DNA of 64,000 nucleotides from contig OX457030.1 in assembly GCA_949752745.1 (NCBI GenBank), positions 72,372,686 through 72,436,685 on the forward strand, in the 5' to 3' direction. The DNA is from Protula sp. h YS-2021 (Eukaryota; Annelida; Polychaeta; Sabellida; Serpulidae). The position numbers and the translations under genes are program-made. The notes beneath the pieces were generated by a model, which did no database searches, was not told the origin of the DNA, and worked only from the letters and a program-made list of their open reading frames with translations. How positions within the stretch are numbered: position 1 is the first letter of the stretch; each line of letters starts with the position of its first letter. Shown in pieces: positions 1 through 11,214 of this stretch.

Positions 1-245
1 ACGCTAAGGACCATCCCACATCGCAGCTAAGGACCATCCCACATCGCAGCTAAGGACCATCCCACATCGCAGCTAAGGACCATCTCACAACGCAGATAAG
101 GTCCATTCCACAACACAAGATAAGGACCATTCCACAAGGCAGCTAATGCCTATCCCACAAGGCAGACAAAAACCACCCCACAACGCAAATAAGAACCATC
201 TAACAACGAAGATAAGGACCATCCTATGACACAGATAAGGATCAT
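1..245. repeat. degenerate 23-bp minisatellite
   Basis: Units of about 23 bp built around GGACCATCCCACATCGCAG are repeated head to tail from the first base. The first three or four copies are nearly identical, and later ones decay (AAGGTCCATTCCACAAC and similar). The array probably continues to the left of the window. No coding potential is seen. Confidence 0.85.
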
Positions 246-663
246 CCCACATCCACCATTCTCCACATATTTCAATTAGCCTAGGCTTCTTCTGTGAAGA
301 TTGGGCTGCACTGTAAATCTTGCGGCAGAGACCAACTGCACGCCACGACTTGGCGTCGAATCTTTTTCACTTTATAAATTCACTTCTTTTAAATGATGGT
401 TGTCGGGAGGTGCGTTAGAGAAACTTTACCAAATAAAAACACTTTCCAAAGTTATGGCAACACTGTACTCATTTGGGTAAAGAGCGAAATATCTGGGGAG
501 TAGACGCCTCTTTGTACAGTCGCCAGAACTTCGCAAAAATACGTTTCCAAAGCATTTATTGTCTATTTTTATCTGTGAAATTCATTTGCTTGTCACTTGC
601 TCAGGAACATCGCAGTGACTCAATGTCGGTGTCATCACCTGTATAAAGTACAGTTAGCCTGGG
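246..663. other. unique AT-rich stretch, nothing recognised
   Basis: No repeat structure, convincing exon or RNA gene is visible between the two minisatellites. A G-rich run begins at about 664, immediately before the next array. Confidence 0.5.
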
Positions 664-683
664 TGGGGGGGGGGGGGGCCTCA

Positions 684-1573
684 AGGCCCGCACATTCCTC
701 AAGGCCCGCACATTTCTCAAGGCCCGCATATTCCTCAAGGCCCTCATATTCCTCAAAGGCCCGCATATTCCTCAAGGCCCCCACATTCCTCAAAGGCCCG
801 CACATTCCTTAAAGGCCCGCATATTTCTCAAGGCCCTCATATTCCTCAAAGGCCCGCATATTCCTCAAAGGCCCGCATATTTCTCAAAGGCCCGCACATT
901 CCTCAAAAGCCGGCATATTTCTCAAGGCCCGCACATTCCTCAAAGACCCGCATATTTCTCAAGGCCCGCACATTCCTCAAGGCCCGCACATTCCTCAAAG
1001 GCCCGCATATTCCTCAAAGGCCCTCATATTCCTCAAGGCCCTCATATTCCTCAAGTCCCGCATATTCCTCAAGGCCCGCATATTCCTCAAGGCCCGCACA
1101 TTCCTCAAAGGCCCGCACATTCCTCAAGGCCCGCATATTTCTCAAGGCCCTCATATTCCTCAAAGGCCCACATATTCCTCAAAGGCCCGCACATTCCTCA
1201 AAGGCCCGCACATTCCTCAAAGGCCCGCACATTCCTCAAAGGCCCGCATATTTCTAAAGGCCCGCACATTCCTCAAAGGCCCGCATATTTCTCAAAGGCC
1301 CGCACATTCCTCAAAGGCCGGCATATTTCTCAAGGCCCGCACATTCCTCAAGGCCCGCACATTCCTCAAACACCCGCATATTTCTCAAGGCCCGCACATT
1401 CCTCAAGGCCCGCACATTCCTCAAAGGCCCGCATATTCCTCAAGACCCGCTCATTCCTCATAGGCCCGCATATTTCTCAAGGCCCGCACATTCCTCAAAG
1501 GCCCGCATATTTCTCAAGGCCCGCACATTCCTCAAAGGCCCGCACATTCCTCAAAGGCCCGCATATTTCTCAT
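684..1573. repeat. 18-20 bp GGCCCGCACATTCCTCAAA minisatellite
   Basis: About 46 imperfect copies of an 18-20 bp unit, GGCCCGCACATTCCTCAA with one or two extra A and C/T or A/T variants (CACATT versus CATATT), run without a break. A G-tract of about 15 bases precedes the array. Unit length varies, so no reading frame is kept over the array. The short open frame starting at 597 is therefore incidental. Confidence 0.92.
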
Positions 1574-1745
1574 AAATGCTCACGAGGCTAGCGGTGTGGA
1601 AATGGCAACAAGTACAGACGGCTTCAACGCGAGTAAGCGGTGAGCCGATCCAACAGTAGTGAGCCACTCCTTGAAGGTAGCCCACTTCGGACTGGTGGGC
1701 AACCAGCGTGGAAATGGGGGGTTCACCAAGTGTAGTCATGTCGTG

Positions 1746-1866
1746 ATGCTGTCCCCAGACTTGGCTATATGCTGTCCCCTGACTTGGTTAGATGCTGTCC
1801 CCTGACTTGGCTAGATGCTGTCCCCTGACTTGGCCAGATGCTGTCCCCTGACTTGGCTAGATGGCC
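1746..1866. repeat. 23-bp minisatellite, about five copies
   Basis: Five near-identical copies of a unit containing GCTGTCCCCTGACTTGGC follow each other. They are followed at 1890-1925 by a tail resembling the 3' end of a LINE (CTCAACCAATCCAATCAATC). This suggests, weakly, that the minisatellite lies in or next to a retrotransposon 3' end. Confidence 0.8.
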
Positions 1867-1925
1867 CGGTTGAAAGACAGGGGTACCACTGGGTCGGTTG
1901 CCCTCAACCAATCCAATCAATCAAT

Positions 1926-3190
1926 ATACTGGGACTTGTATGCGTCACAGCACAGATCGATAAAAAGATGCAGAGTGAAAACTAGAACCTCATTTTGCTA
2001 GCGAAATTTTAACACTTGACAAAAATTAAAACGCAAAAATACTTCCTTCAATAGGTTATTTCTTGAATAATATATTGCAAATAACACAGCTTGAATACGT
2101 CTTATAAGCCGAGTAGTGTCTGGTTTTTGTTGACTTAAGGTTTTATTGACTGATCAGGCATACGCAGTGTTATCTATTTACGCAGTGAGAGCTCGCACAA
2201 AGCTGAGCAACTGTGTGTTCTGTGATGTGGGTTAAATGCTCTGCATTTACTTGCAAAAAATACTCTTTTCACATGGTTTTTTAACAAAGAAAACGAAATC
2301 GAAGACGAAAATAAAAATAAAAAGTGACATGCACATGTTCAGATTAAGCTCTTCATAGGTCCCAGTTTCGTGGTTCTAGGGCCCATAGTGTCACAGAAGA
2401 AGAAGACACAAAAATCAAAAAACTGTCAAGAAGAAAAAAAAGGACGAACGGCTGCTCGCACAAATTCATATCACCCCTGCAAGCCAAAGGCTTGTCCAGT
2501 GTTAAATACCTTATTTTTTTGTCAGGTTTTGTACATATGAAGGTTCTCCTGCTATATAAACAACGTGATTGTTTCAAGCCAATCACATTGCTTCTTAAAC
2601 TGGGTTTTTCCCCCGCATCTTCCAAACGAATTTTTCCTGACCTTTTTCTGATTTTTTTTCCTGACCATCGAATAAACATGGATGTCTACAATGTGAGAAA
2701 GCTCACTCAAAGTGCTCAAAGTCATCCTTTGGTGCCATAAACCAGATTAGCCGACATAAAACACAATAACAGCAATATTAATCATGGGAAATTTGACAAA
2801 TTTCAATCGTGAAATTTCCTGTCGTTTTTTCTCTGTCGTTTTTTCCTGTATTCCTGATTCATCACATTTTTTCTGACTTCCCTGACTTTTGCTTGACCCT
2901 GTTTAAATGAAAATTTATTTTCTGAATTGACCCCTTTTTGTGGAGGAGAAACTTTGATCTTTATAACAATCATTTAAATATAACAATTTATAACAATAAA
3001 AAAGAAAATTACAGCTTGACTATTGCAGTCGGACTGTCTATGGTTGGGTCCGAGAAATATTTAAGAAAACGACATAGATTACAACCGTTTGAAACTAAAT
3101 ATGCTGGTACAAACAATTTTGTTATCACTTACAACAGTTTTAAAAGAAATTACACCCAGCAAAATTAATGGAAATTGGAAACTTTCACCG
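1926..3190. other. AT-rich DNA, nothing recognised
   Basis: This stretch has low-complexity T-rich and A-rich patches, and short open frames lie on both strands. None of them resembles a known family or shows a coherent exon pattern. Confidence 0.5.
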
Positions 3191-3352
3191 GGATGTGGGG
3201 GGGGGGGGGAGGGGGGGGGAGCATAACAAGGACTTGCTGGTATGTTACTGCAATTGAGATTACAAACCGGAAGCTGTCAGAAGATAAGGAGTTTAGTGTA
3301 AACACTGGCGACATTTTGCTATTTGATAAAAAATAAAACAAAACAGTGAGTG

Positions 3353-3834
3353 GTAATAATACACCTCATCCGACAGTGACACCTCATCCGACAGTGACAC
3401 CTCATCCGACAGTGACACCTCAGCCGACAGTGACACCTCAGCCGACAGTGACACCTCATCCGACAGTGACACCTCAGCCGACAGTGAAACCTCATCCGAC
3501 AGTGACACCTCAGCCGACAGTGACACTTCAGCCGACAGTGACACCTCATCCGACAGTGACACCTCATCCGACAGTGACACCTCATCCGACAGTGACACCT
3601 CATCCGATAGTGACACCTCATCCGACAGTGACACCTCATCCGATAGTGACACCTCATCCGACAGTGACACCTCATCCGACAGTGAGACCTCAACCGACAG
3701 TGACACCTCAGCCGACAGTGACACTTCAGCCGACAGTGACACCTCATCCGACAGTGACACCTCATCCGACAGTGACAACTAAGCCGACAGTGACACCTCA
3801 TCCGACAGTGACACCTCATCCGACAGTGCCTCCG
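3353..3834. repeat. 18-bp minisatellite (ACACCTCATCCGACAGTG)
   Basis: About 26 copies of an 18-bp unit ACACCTCA(T/G)CCGACAGTG are present. Three related copies (CCTCAGCCGAACCTGACA type) recur at about 3958-4005 after a 120-bp gap. Because 18 is divisible by three, the array stays open on both strands. The plus strand reads (TPHPTV)n and the minus strand gives two different six-residue repeats. Openness on this scale is expected from the unit length and is not by itself evidence of a gene. A poly-G tract lies just upstream at 3197-3220. Confidence 0.92.
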
Positions 3835-4039
3835 AGCCACGTTGTACCCTCAGCTCCTATCAGAAAATAAGGACTACTGAAGGGGCGACGGCGGGTCACA
3901 TCCCGACCCCCGGGTCTGTATATACTACTACGTTGTCCCGAGGTACCATCGACAGGACATCTCAGCCGAACCTGACACCTCAGCCGAACCTGACACCTCA
4001 GCCGACATTTTGCATTTAACACAGCCAGTAGCCCGTCAC

Positions 4040-4537
4040 GTTGCATTTGGTTATTTGGGGTGCCTCAGCACTGTTTGTGTAAACAATTATGCGTCTCAAC
4101 AAGCCAGCACACAGAACAGTGCGCATCTCAGTCCACGCATTCATGTCTTGGCTGTCACTCAGTGCTTAGACCACTTCTCATTGGTTGAAAGATTAGTGCT
4201 TAACAGCTGAAAGCATTTTTGATGCGTAAAACTGCTAAACAACGTCTAAGTGTGCGTTTATATACTGATTTACTAAGGCAATTTCGTCATATTTACTTGT
4301 GGGTAAAATCACAAAGTTAGCCATTGGTATTCCAGGTAATTTTCTGTATCTTCTATTTGTTTTCATTTCTCACACTTTTTCTCATTTCGAGTGTTTTCCC
4401 AGTTTTTTACCACTGTCCTTAAAAAAAATCAGTTTTATCCGGGAAAATACCAATCCTGAAAATAGCCGACGACTCCAGGGTCATCTGTGTCACAGTTTTG
4501 ACAACAGACACGACATAATGGATAAGGAATATATATG
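4040..4537. other. unrecognised AT-rich DNA
   Basis: No repeat, RNA gene or supported exon is seen between the 18-bp array and the GCCGTTTT-rich block. Confidence 0.45.
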
Positions 4538-5435
4538 TTACGCGCCGTTTTGGGACCGGCGCCGTTTTAAGACGGCACCGGTGCCGTTTTAAAACGGCAC
4601 TAGCGCCGTTTTGGGACCGATGCTGGTCCCAAAATGGCCTGGCCGTTTTGAGTCGGCGAGGGGCCGTTTTGGGACCGTCTGAGTCATTAAATGGCACATG
4701 CGCCGTTTTGAGACGGCGCATGTGCCATTTTAAAACTACGGTTCAATTTTAAGAAGCAAAATAAAAGGGACATTTTACTTTTTCTTGACGTTTATTCAGA
4801 CTGCGCTGTCATACTATTTTCGATAACTTTTTTCATTTGTTTATGTTTTGATATCAATGTTTATGTTTTATATCGAGTCGCAATTGTCAATTACTTTTGG
4901 GATAAGGGGATTAACACTGTGTACGCCTGAGCCTTGGGATTATGATTAGTGAGGGCAGACTGCGCATCGTACTCCGAAAATGGACAGTTACTTGGGAGAT
5001 TAGGGGATTAAGACTGATTTGCAGAAAGCAGCAGATTCTGCAGGTCCAGAGTAGAAACTGTCAGTAGATTAGGGGAGCATTTAGGGATTAAGTAGGAGGC
5101 GCTGTCATATTTCTCACGACTGATAACTTTGGAGATGTTTGAGTTTTCAAGTTCTTTAATTTTTTTCGCCACATTTTTCTTTAAATTTATCCATTTTACC
5201 GCATCTTAACAGCAATTGCAATAACTTTTTAAATGAAATAATTTAAACCTGGTCCTAAAACGGCACCGGTGCGGTGTTGGTAACAATGGTCCTAAAACGG
5301 CGATAGTGCCGAATCGCGGACGGTCTCAAAACTGCAACGCCGTTTTGGGACCTCTGAATCCTGGAATATGGTCCCAAAATGGCACCGGCGCCGTTTCAAA
5401 ACGGCCCATGTCCTGAAACGGCCCTGAACATAAAT
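4538..5435. mobile_element. foldback-like element with GCCGTTTT palindromic ends
   Basis: Two blocks (about 4538-4735 and 5250-5435) are packed with short self-complementary modules of the type GCCGTTTTGGGACC and its reverse complement, such as CGCCGTTTTGAGACGGCG. They enclose about 510 bp of AT-rich sequence without such modules. Multiple short inverted units at both ends of a unique centre resemble foldback transposons. No transposase is encoded and no clear target-site duplication was found, so the boundaries and class are inferred. Confidence 0.5.
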
Positions 5436-6090
5436 AGGATACGGAAACAATGCGAATCTAAACCTTGTTAACTTTGTCAAAACCTTAAAACATACAAACT
5501 GATAACAAAATGGAACCGATGCCAGAGAAATGCAATGATTTAAAACTTATGGATGGAAAGCTGTTACTTTTTCATGCTTGCTCATAAAAGGAGCGTGCCA
5601 CATTTTTGTAGCAACGTTAGGTGCCCTCAGCTTACACAACAGGAAGGATAACTCTTTAATTTCAGGTGGTAAATTAGCTTAACTTATCCTAGTCATGGTG
5701 TAAGTTGATCCTGTGACTGGGATAAGCTCAGCCCATAGGTTTATTACATTAAAAACCTGGTGGTGTTCGTAACAGGGGTAAGCTGATCCATTTCGTTATT
5801 TCTCTAAAGATCTTTGATAAAGTTAGCAAGTGATCTGGATGTACGGTGTGCCACGATAAAATGTATCACTGGCCTCACATACATGGACAATCAGTTTGCC
5901 GCCCCAGCCTAGACAGGCACCGCATACCAGAGTTGGGTGGGGGTGGGGGGACACATATTATCCATTTGTATCCGAGACTTCATCCCTTCTACATGAAACG
6001 TGGCAGTACTGGCGATTAAAACCAATATGGAGAGGGGTAATCGCATTGCATTTTCCGAAATATTCATTTTGGATGTGAAAAACTGAATAA
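5436..6090. other. unrecognised DNA with a GTTGATCC/AAGCTGATCC motif pair
   Basis: No gene is seen. Short related motifs (GTAAGTTGATCC at about 5700 and GTAAGCTGATCC at about 5778) occur, and a G-rich run lies at 5936-5950. Confidence 0.4.
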
Positions 6091-6094
6091 TTGC

Positions 6095-6236
6095 CTCGTA
6101 CTAATAAACAAGTGAGTATTTGTGAAACGCAAGCAGGCCCCAACCGCCCCAAAATTTATAGGGGTATAAAGCGATGACGGAGAGACGGACGGACACCCCA
6201 AACCTATAGGCCCCAATCCGAAGGGTTGGGGCCTAA
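6095..6236 (+). mobile_element. 3' end of a pearl-like (Helentron-associated) element
   Basis: A GAGACGGACGGACACC tract (about 6181-6196) is followed by a perfect 9-bp stem: AGGCCCCAA at 6208-6216 pairs with TTGGGGCCT at 6226-6234. An A-run follows. The same GGAC-tract, hairpin and A/T-rich tail order recurs at five other sites in this window with different stem sequences. Pearl elements of bivalves are known to end with an ACGG microsatellite and a 3' region. The 5' limit is not defined. Confidence 0.5.
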
Positions 6237-6352
6237 AAAACAACATATCGCTGAAAGTCTATGTTAACAAAAAAAGATGGTCACGTCAAGCTTCCCGCGC
6301 TAAGGGGTGATTTTGCATCCTAATAAAAGCAAGTGCGTCGCTAACGGGGATG

Positions 6353-6380
6353 GATCAACACCCCCCCCCCCCTGTTGATC
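6353..6380. repeat. inverted repeat with a poly-C loop
   Basis: GATCAACA (6353-6360) and TGTTGATC (6373-6380) are perfect inverted arms around a run of 12 C. The structure could form a hairpin or an i-motif/G-quadruplex. It is related to the GTTGATCC motifs at 5.7 kb. Confidence 0.7.
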
Positions 6381-6772
6381 AACTTACTCCTGCTTCCCCT
6401 AAATGTTTAATTTCTGATGTTTTGTTACAAAGAATGAGTCAGACTTTGACAATTAAAACATTTCTCAGTCTATGAACGACAACAACCTAAGATAACCGGA
6501 TTTTCCAAATTACTGCGACCACAAAACGCACAACACTGTAAAATCAACAGCACAAGAACAAGGCTATTATTGTTATTACTCTTATTTCACACATTTTCAC
6601 ATTTATCGTATGCTATTTTCTTGATATGTTGCCTCACTCCTGCTGCTTTCAGTTTGTCATCAGTTCCAGTTTTATCTGGCCCACACTGGCTGATTATATA
6701 GTCAGTCAACACTTCTCACATTAAAGAAAAAAGAAGTGTAATTAGCAGGACTTTTCTTTATAATCACACAAC

Positions 6773-7260
6773 AAGCCAATCCGTACTTTCGTGCCTTTCA
6801 ATGGAAGAAACGATAAAGGAAAAACATCGCAATTTTCTGCCGTACTTTTGAATAGCTCCAAGATGCGGCGCGCTATTGAGGTTCGGCATCTGACCCAGAG
6901 ATATTATTTAAGTCAGAGCTGACTCGGAGCCAACTTTTGAATTGAAAAGCCAATTGCCCTTTGGTGCAAGAGAAATTGGATATTTAGGCGAAATCTCTCT
7001 ATAATTTCTTTCATTTTTCACCCGGTATTTTTTATTCGAAATTCAGAATATTTGCGCATTTTTATTGGGAACGCCCAAAGTGTGATTTGGCTTATCATTT
7101 CTTTCATTTTTTACCCGGTTAGTTTGTCTTCGAAACGCAGAATTTTTGCACTTTTTATTCGGAATGCCCAAAGTGTAATTTGACTCATTTTACCAATCTT
7201 TCTATCATTTCTTTATACTTTTATCCTGGCCCGAATGAAACGCAAAAAGTTTTCGGCTAC
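6773..7260. mobile_element. relic palindromic (MITE-like) element with tandemly repeated right end
   Basis: The left edge AAGCCAATCCGTACTTT (from 6773) matches the terminal repeat of the intact copy at 42213-42554. The right-end module (CATTTCTTT, ACCCGG, a CGAAA..CAGAAT run, then CCCAAAGTGTGATTTGGC) occurs at about 7000-7093, again at 7094-7182, and partly at 7183-7260. The last part (ATCATTTCTTTATAC to AAACGCAAAAAGTTTT) is the reverse complement of the left interior of the 42.2-kb copy. No coding sequence is present. An internal motif at about 6911 (GTCAGAGCTGACTCGGAGC) also recurs at about 42748. Confidence 0.5.
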
Positions 7261-8800
7261 TCGTAAGTACGCATCCGCTTATTTACTGTTCATGTACTTT
7301 GGTTTCTTCTTCATTTCATGTTAGGGTATAAAATCTTTTTTACCTCAGAATAACTTAATAAATAACTTTACACTTTTTCCTAAATATGTCCCCACAACCA
7401 CTTTTGTGTAACGACACTGTCTGACTCCGCTGTGGATTTCTGCAAACCACCTGGATGTCACCGTAAACATGTTTCTCACGCAATTTTCGCGCCATCTTGA
7501 CATCCACCTGAATGCTACTCAATCGATCATTAAATCAATCCCGAAAAATAAATTAGTAGGGTTTGTCTCTATTTTATTCTGCGTATTTATTCTCCGAGAA
7601 TTCTTAGAACTATTTTTTATTTTTTATAACCATTTTATTCTCGACTTACTCGGAAAATGATTAATAAAATCTTCTTCCGGGATAAGAATTATCCAATGTT
7701 TACAAGATAATGGGTCATGCATTTTTCACAAATATATATTTATAACAACCAACAGGTGTTACAGTTTATGTCCGATGTTGGCTTCATATTTCTTTTGTAC
7801 TTAAAACAACAACAAGAACTTTTACAACAGACTTTTTTCGTCGCGGATTAGCGTTATGTGGAGAAGTATGGCGACCAAAGCATACAGTTATCACCCATAA
7901 ACCTCGTAGTTTTTGCATTGAAAAGCAATTATATGTTTCTATTAAGATACTCATTTTCAACTTCAAACTTATGGTACCACAAAGTAAAATATACATAAAT
8001 TAGAAAACACAAGGCATGTGTCTAGAAAAAGCAGTCATTGACATGTGTATGTTGCGGTGGTTATACTGTCATTACGACATTCTGGGAAGTTTGAGAACCA
8101 TTTTATTGTGTCCGTCTTGAGAAACATTCTCAGGCATATTTGGTCGTTTGCGCAGCTAATTTGCATATTTTGTTTTATCCCCGTAACATCACAATTAAAT
8201 GCGACCAAAGTAGCATAAATTAATTACCATGAATATCCCATTATATTACCTTGAAATTTTTTAATTACCATATGCACGTTATAGCACTCATGGGTGAAAG
8301 TACTTGCATATGTTCTCCGGAATTGAGAACAATAAATATTGAACGAAAGTAATTGGTGTATTTATCATTATATGTTGTTAAACATAGTATATTTTTCAGT
8401 ATACACTCTTAAGCATAAATCTTCCTGCTACATCCAAAGGGTCATTGAAATAATATATTTTCCTGTGCTCTTGTAGAGACTATACACACTGAAAAATCTT
8501 CCCCAACATTACTCCACTGCAATGAAATCTGGCCTGTTTTTCCGTATTCGTGTGCTCTACTGTATTCGGCGTTACCCAGTCCAAAACCTCCATTTTCAAA
8601 CATGGAACCCCAGTGGTTGTCAGGCACCACAGTGAACAGGCTTTTGTTTACAACAAATGTATTTCCTCTTTCTACAACACTTACGCCTCACCTTTTCCGA
8701 ACAACTATTTAATTGTCCAAGGTTTCTTCGTCCGGGGAGAGTTAGGCTTAAACTCTAACTTAATATAAATATGTCACAAGTGTAATTATGAAATCTTTAT
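7261..8800. other. AT-rich DNA with fragments of a dispersed repeat
   Basis: No gene is supported. Positions 7405-7520 are similar to 55650-55790 (shared GTCTGACTCC, TGCAAACCACC and CATCCACCTGAA in the same order). Positions 8036-8072 match the GACATGTATACTCC..GGTGGTTATA unit repeated at 56.0-57.5 kb. These are diverged copies of one dispersed family. Confidence 0.45.
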
Positions 8801-11120
8801 GTCTAGCTGAGACCAAATGTTTTATACAAATACAAGCCAACAGTCATAGCCAAAAGGCACAGATACACAACCTATAAATTTGTCATGCATACACTCTCGT
8901 GGCAAAATGTTATGCTATGCAGAAACCATTGTAATCCACTCTTGAAACTAACATGGAAGGAAGGAAGCCATATGACATGCAACCGAGTCTGCTGCTGCAG
9001 CAATTGGCACATATCATATTCCAGTGCTTTGTAAAGCTTTCTGTGCAACTCTGTTGGGCGCTACAATCTGCAATATATCCCTTTTCAAGTGTTAAACCAA
9101 CGTGGGTGTGGGGTTTCACAATCGAGTGCCTGTTCATTTCAATATGTTTATGTCATGGTTTTACAATAATTACAGATCGCCTCACTATTACAATCATCTA
9201 GCCTGCCCAAGGCGTCTCCTCTCCTAATCTAATGTAATAGCTCTCAGTGATCGATCTAAACCAGATATTGGTTTCACTATAAAACAAAATATCGTATTTT
9301 AATTACAAACAGAGAGCCATAAACAATGTGCACATACATTAAAACTCTAACTTTGCCACACATACAAGCTGGTGACATAAGATTTTTCCTCGTAGGCACC
9401 AGTGTAACCCAGGTCTGTGCCGCCCTCTGAACTACAGTATAATTTGTTTTTGCTTTTTAACGTTCTGTGGAGCGAATATGTTGGCTATATAACAAGACAC
9501 TCGCTAAAGGAACAAATTGATAAAAGAAGGAATCATGGAGAAGTAGTAAAACAAGAATTCGAAAGAAAGCAATTTGCATCAATAGCCTCCTACGACATGC
9601 ACGAAAAGAAAGCAGGTGGTCTATTCTTAACATTCTCCAAACAAACATGGGAACTACAATTGAAGCCACGCGCAATGCAAATTCCACAGCCTTTGTCCCC
9701 ATTGCTACAATTGTAGCAATTTGAAAGGCCTTTATTCGTCTGTGCACCTGTGGTTGACGTTTCTGTCTGTAAATCGACCGTTATCCAATGTGTAAACCTG
9801 TTGTTGTCGGCCCTCACAATCATGGCCCTTCTATTCACAATAGTTAGTCCTCATATCTCTATTATAATTAAAAACCGCCCTCGGCTTTTTAGTCAGGGAG
9901 GGGAGTATGGGTGTCCTCCTAATGGAACTTCGTAGAAATAAGTATCTGGTATAAACAACGTGGTTGTTTTTTCGTAAAAGCTTTAATGTTGTTGATGTTG
10001 CTCCAATATTGCCACATTATCATGCTCAGGGGCTTCTTGCGAAGGGGTGAGGTGGCTTTCTAACCGAGCCTTATAGAAATTTTGGGACTGCAATTCACGT
10101 ATTTTTTTCCCTAATAAACCTAAATATTTTGTCTTAAATGCAAACCAACACTCATATCCAATGTGGATATATAAGCAAGCTCTAAATATGTCACACATAT
10201 AGGCTAGCAACAAAAGGCTTTGCCGTGGAGGCAGCAATATGGAGTAAGCTGTTTGCGCGTTTGGTTTAGTTTACTAAAATGCATCTCAATGAAATCTACT
10301 CTAGACAGCCTTTCCAACAAATCTTCCAGTTTATGTCTCTTTGTAAGAAATATAATCGTCTGTGCGAATGCAGATGGCCTCATCTCTCCTAAATCTTCAA
10401 TGTTTTTACAGTTTAAACCCTGTGTTTGAGGGGCCTCAGAAACACGCGCATGCTGTTCATCAGAATTGTTTTCATGTATCTACAAAACTTCCTCAGCATC
10501 CTATTACAATCATTTACACCACCTACAGCCTTTTCTAAATGGCAGGGTGGCCTCCTAGTTAAACTTTAAAGAAATAATTGACGGCTGAAACCCAGGTGCT
10601 TTTTTTGGTTGGTAATGAAAACATTACCTCACAGCAGATAACAATTATTTCATATCAACACAAACCCACACTCATACCAATGTGCACACAAGTAATTGCT
10701 AAATATGGTACGCATAGAGGACAGCAGCAAAACCTTTGCAATACAGGGACCAATTCAACCAATACAATTGTCGTTCTCTGAACTATAAGTGATACTACAT
10801 TATTATACATACATGCAATGGAAATGATTTGGAAAACATTTATTCCCTGCACTCCTGTGGTGTGCGCTTCCCTCTCCAAAATCTATCGTTTTCGAGGGTG
10901 CAAGTCTTGTGTTTGTTTGGTGTCACAGTCACGTGCCTGCTCTTAACAGTTAGCATCATACCCTTTTAAAATTATTTAAACTGTCCACGTTTTTTTGGCG
11001 CAGGTCTGTTTGAACTCCTAATTGGACTTTCAAATAAGTATCGGATGTTGTTTCGTCATGAATGATTCGTAGCTTAGACCAAATATGTTCTTTTGATACA
11101 AAGCAACAGTCATACATAAT
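8801..11120. repeat. highly diverged tandem repeats of about 0.5-0.6 kb
   Basis: Several motifs recur in the same order: CTGAGACCAAATGTTTTATAC (8808) and CTTAGACCAAATATGTTC (11072); CAACACTCATATCCAATGTG (10147) and CACACTCATACCAATGTG (10667); and CCTCCTAATGGAACTTC (9915), CCTCCTAGTTAAACTTT (10549) and CTCCTAATTGGACTTTC (11014). The spacing is irregular (about 465-635 bp). This indicates an old decayed array with no open frame running across units. Confidence 0.4.
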
Positions 11121-11123
11121 TTG

Positions 11124-11125
<2 letters not shown>

Positions 11126-11212
<87 letters not shown>
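11126..11212. repeat. (TA)n microsatellite
   Basis: An uninterrupted TA dinucleotide run of about 87 bp. Open frames reading (YI)n across it are artefacts. Confidence 0.97.

Positions 11213-11214
<2 letters not shown>

Noticed and set aside
3293..3870. Long frames LSDEVS-, CHCRMR- and TPHPTV-type over the 18-bp array
   Set aside because: Open in several frames on both strands because the unit is 18 bp; no independent coding evidence.
11126..11212. Open frames of alternating Tyr and Ile
   Set aside because: They are direct translations of a TA dinucleotide run.
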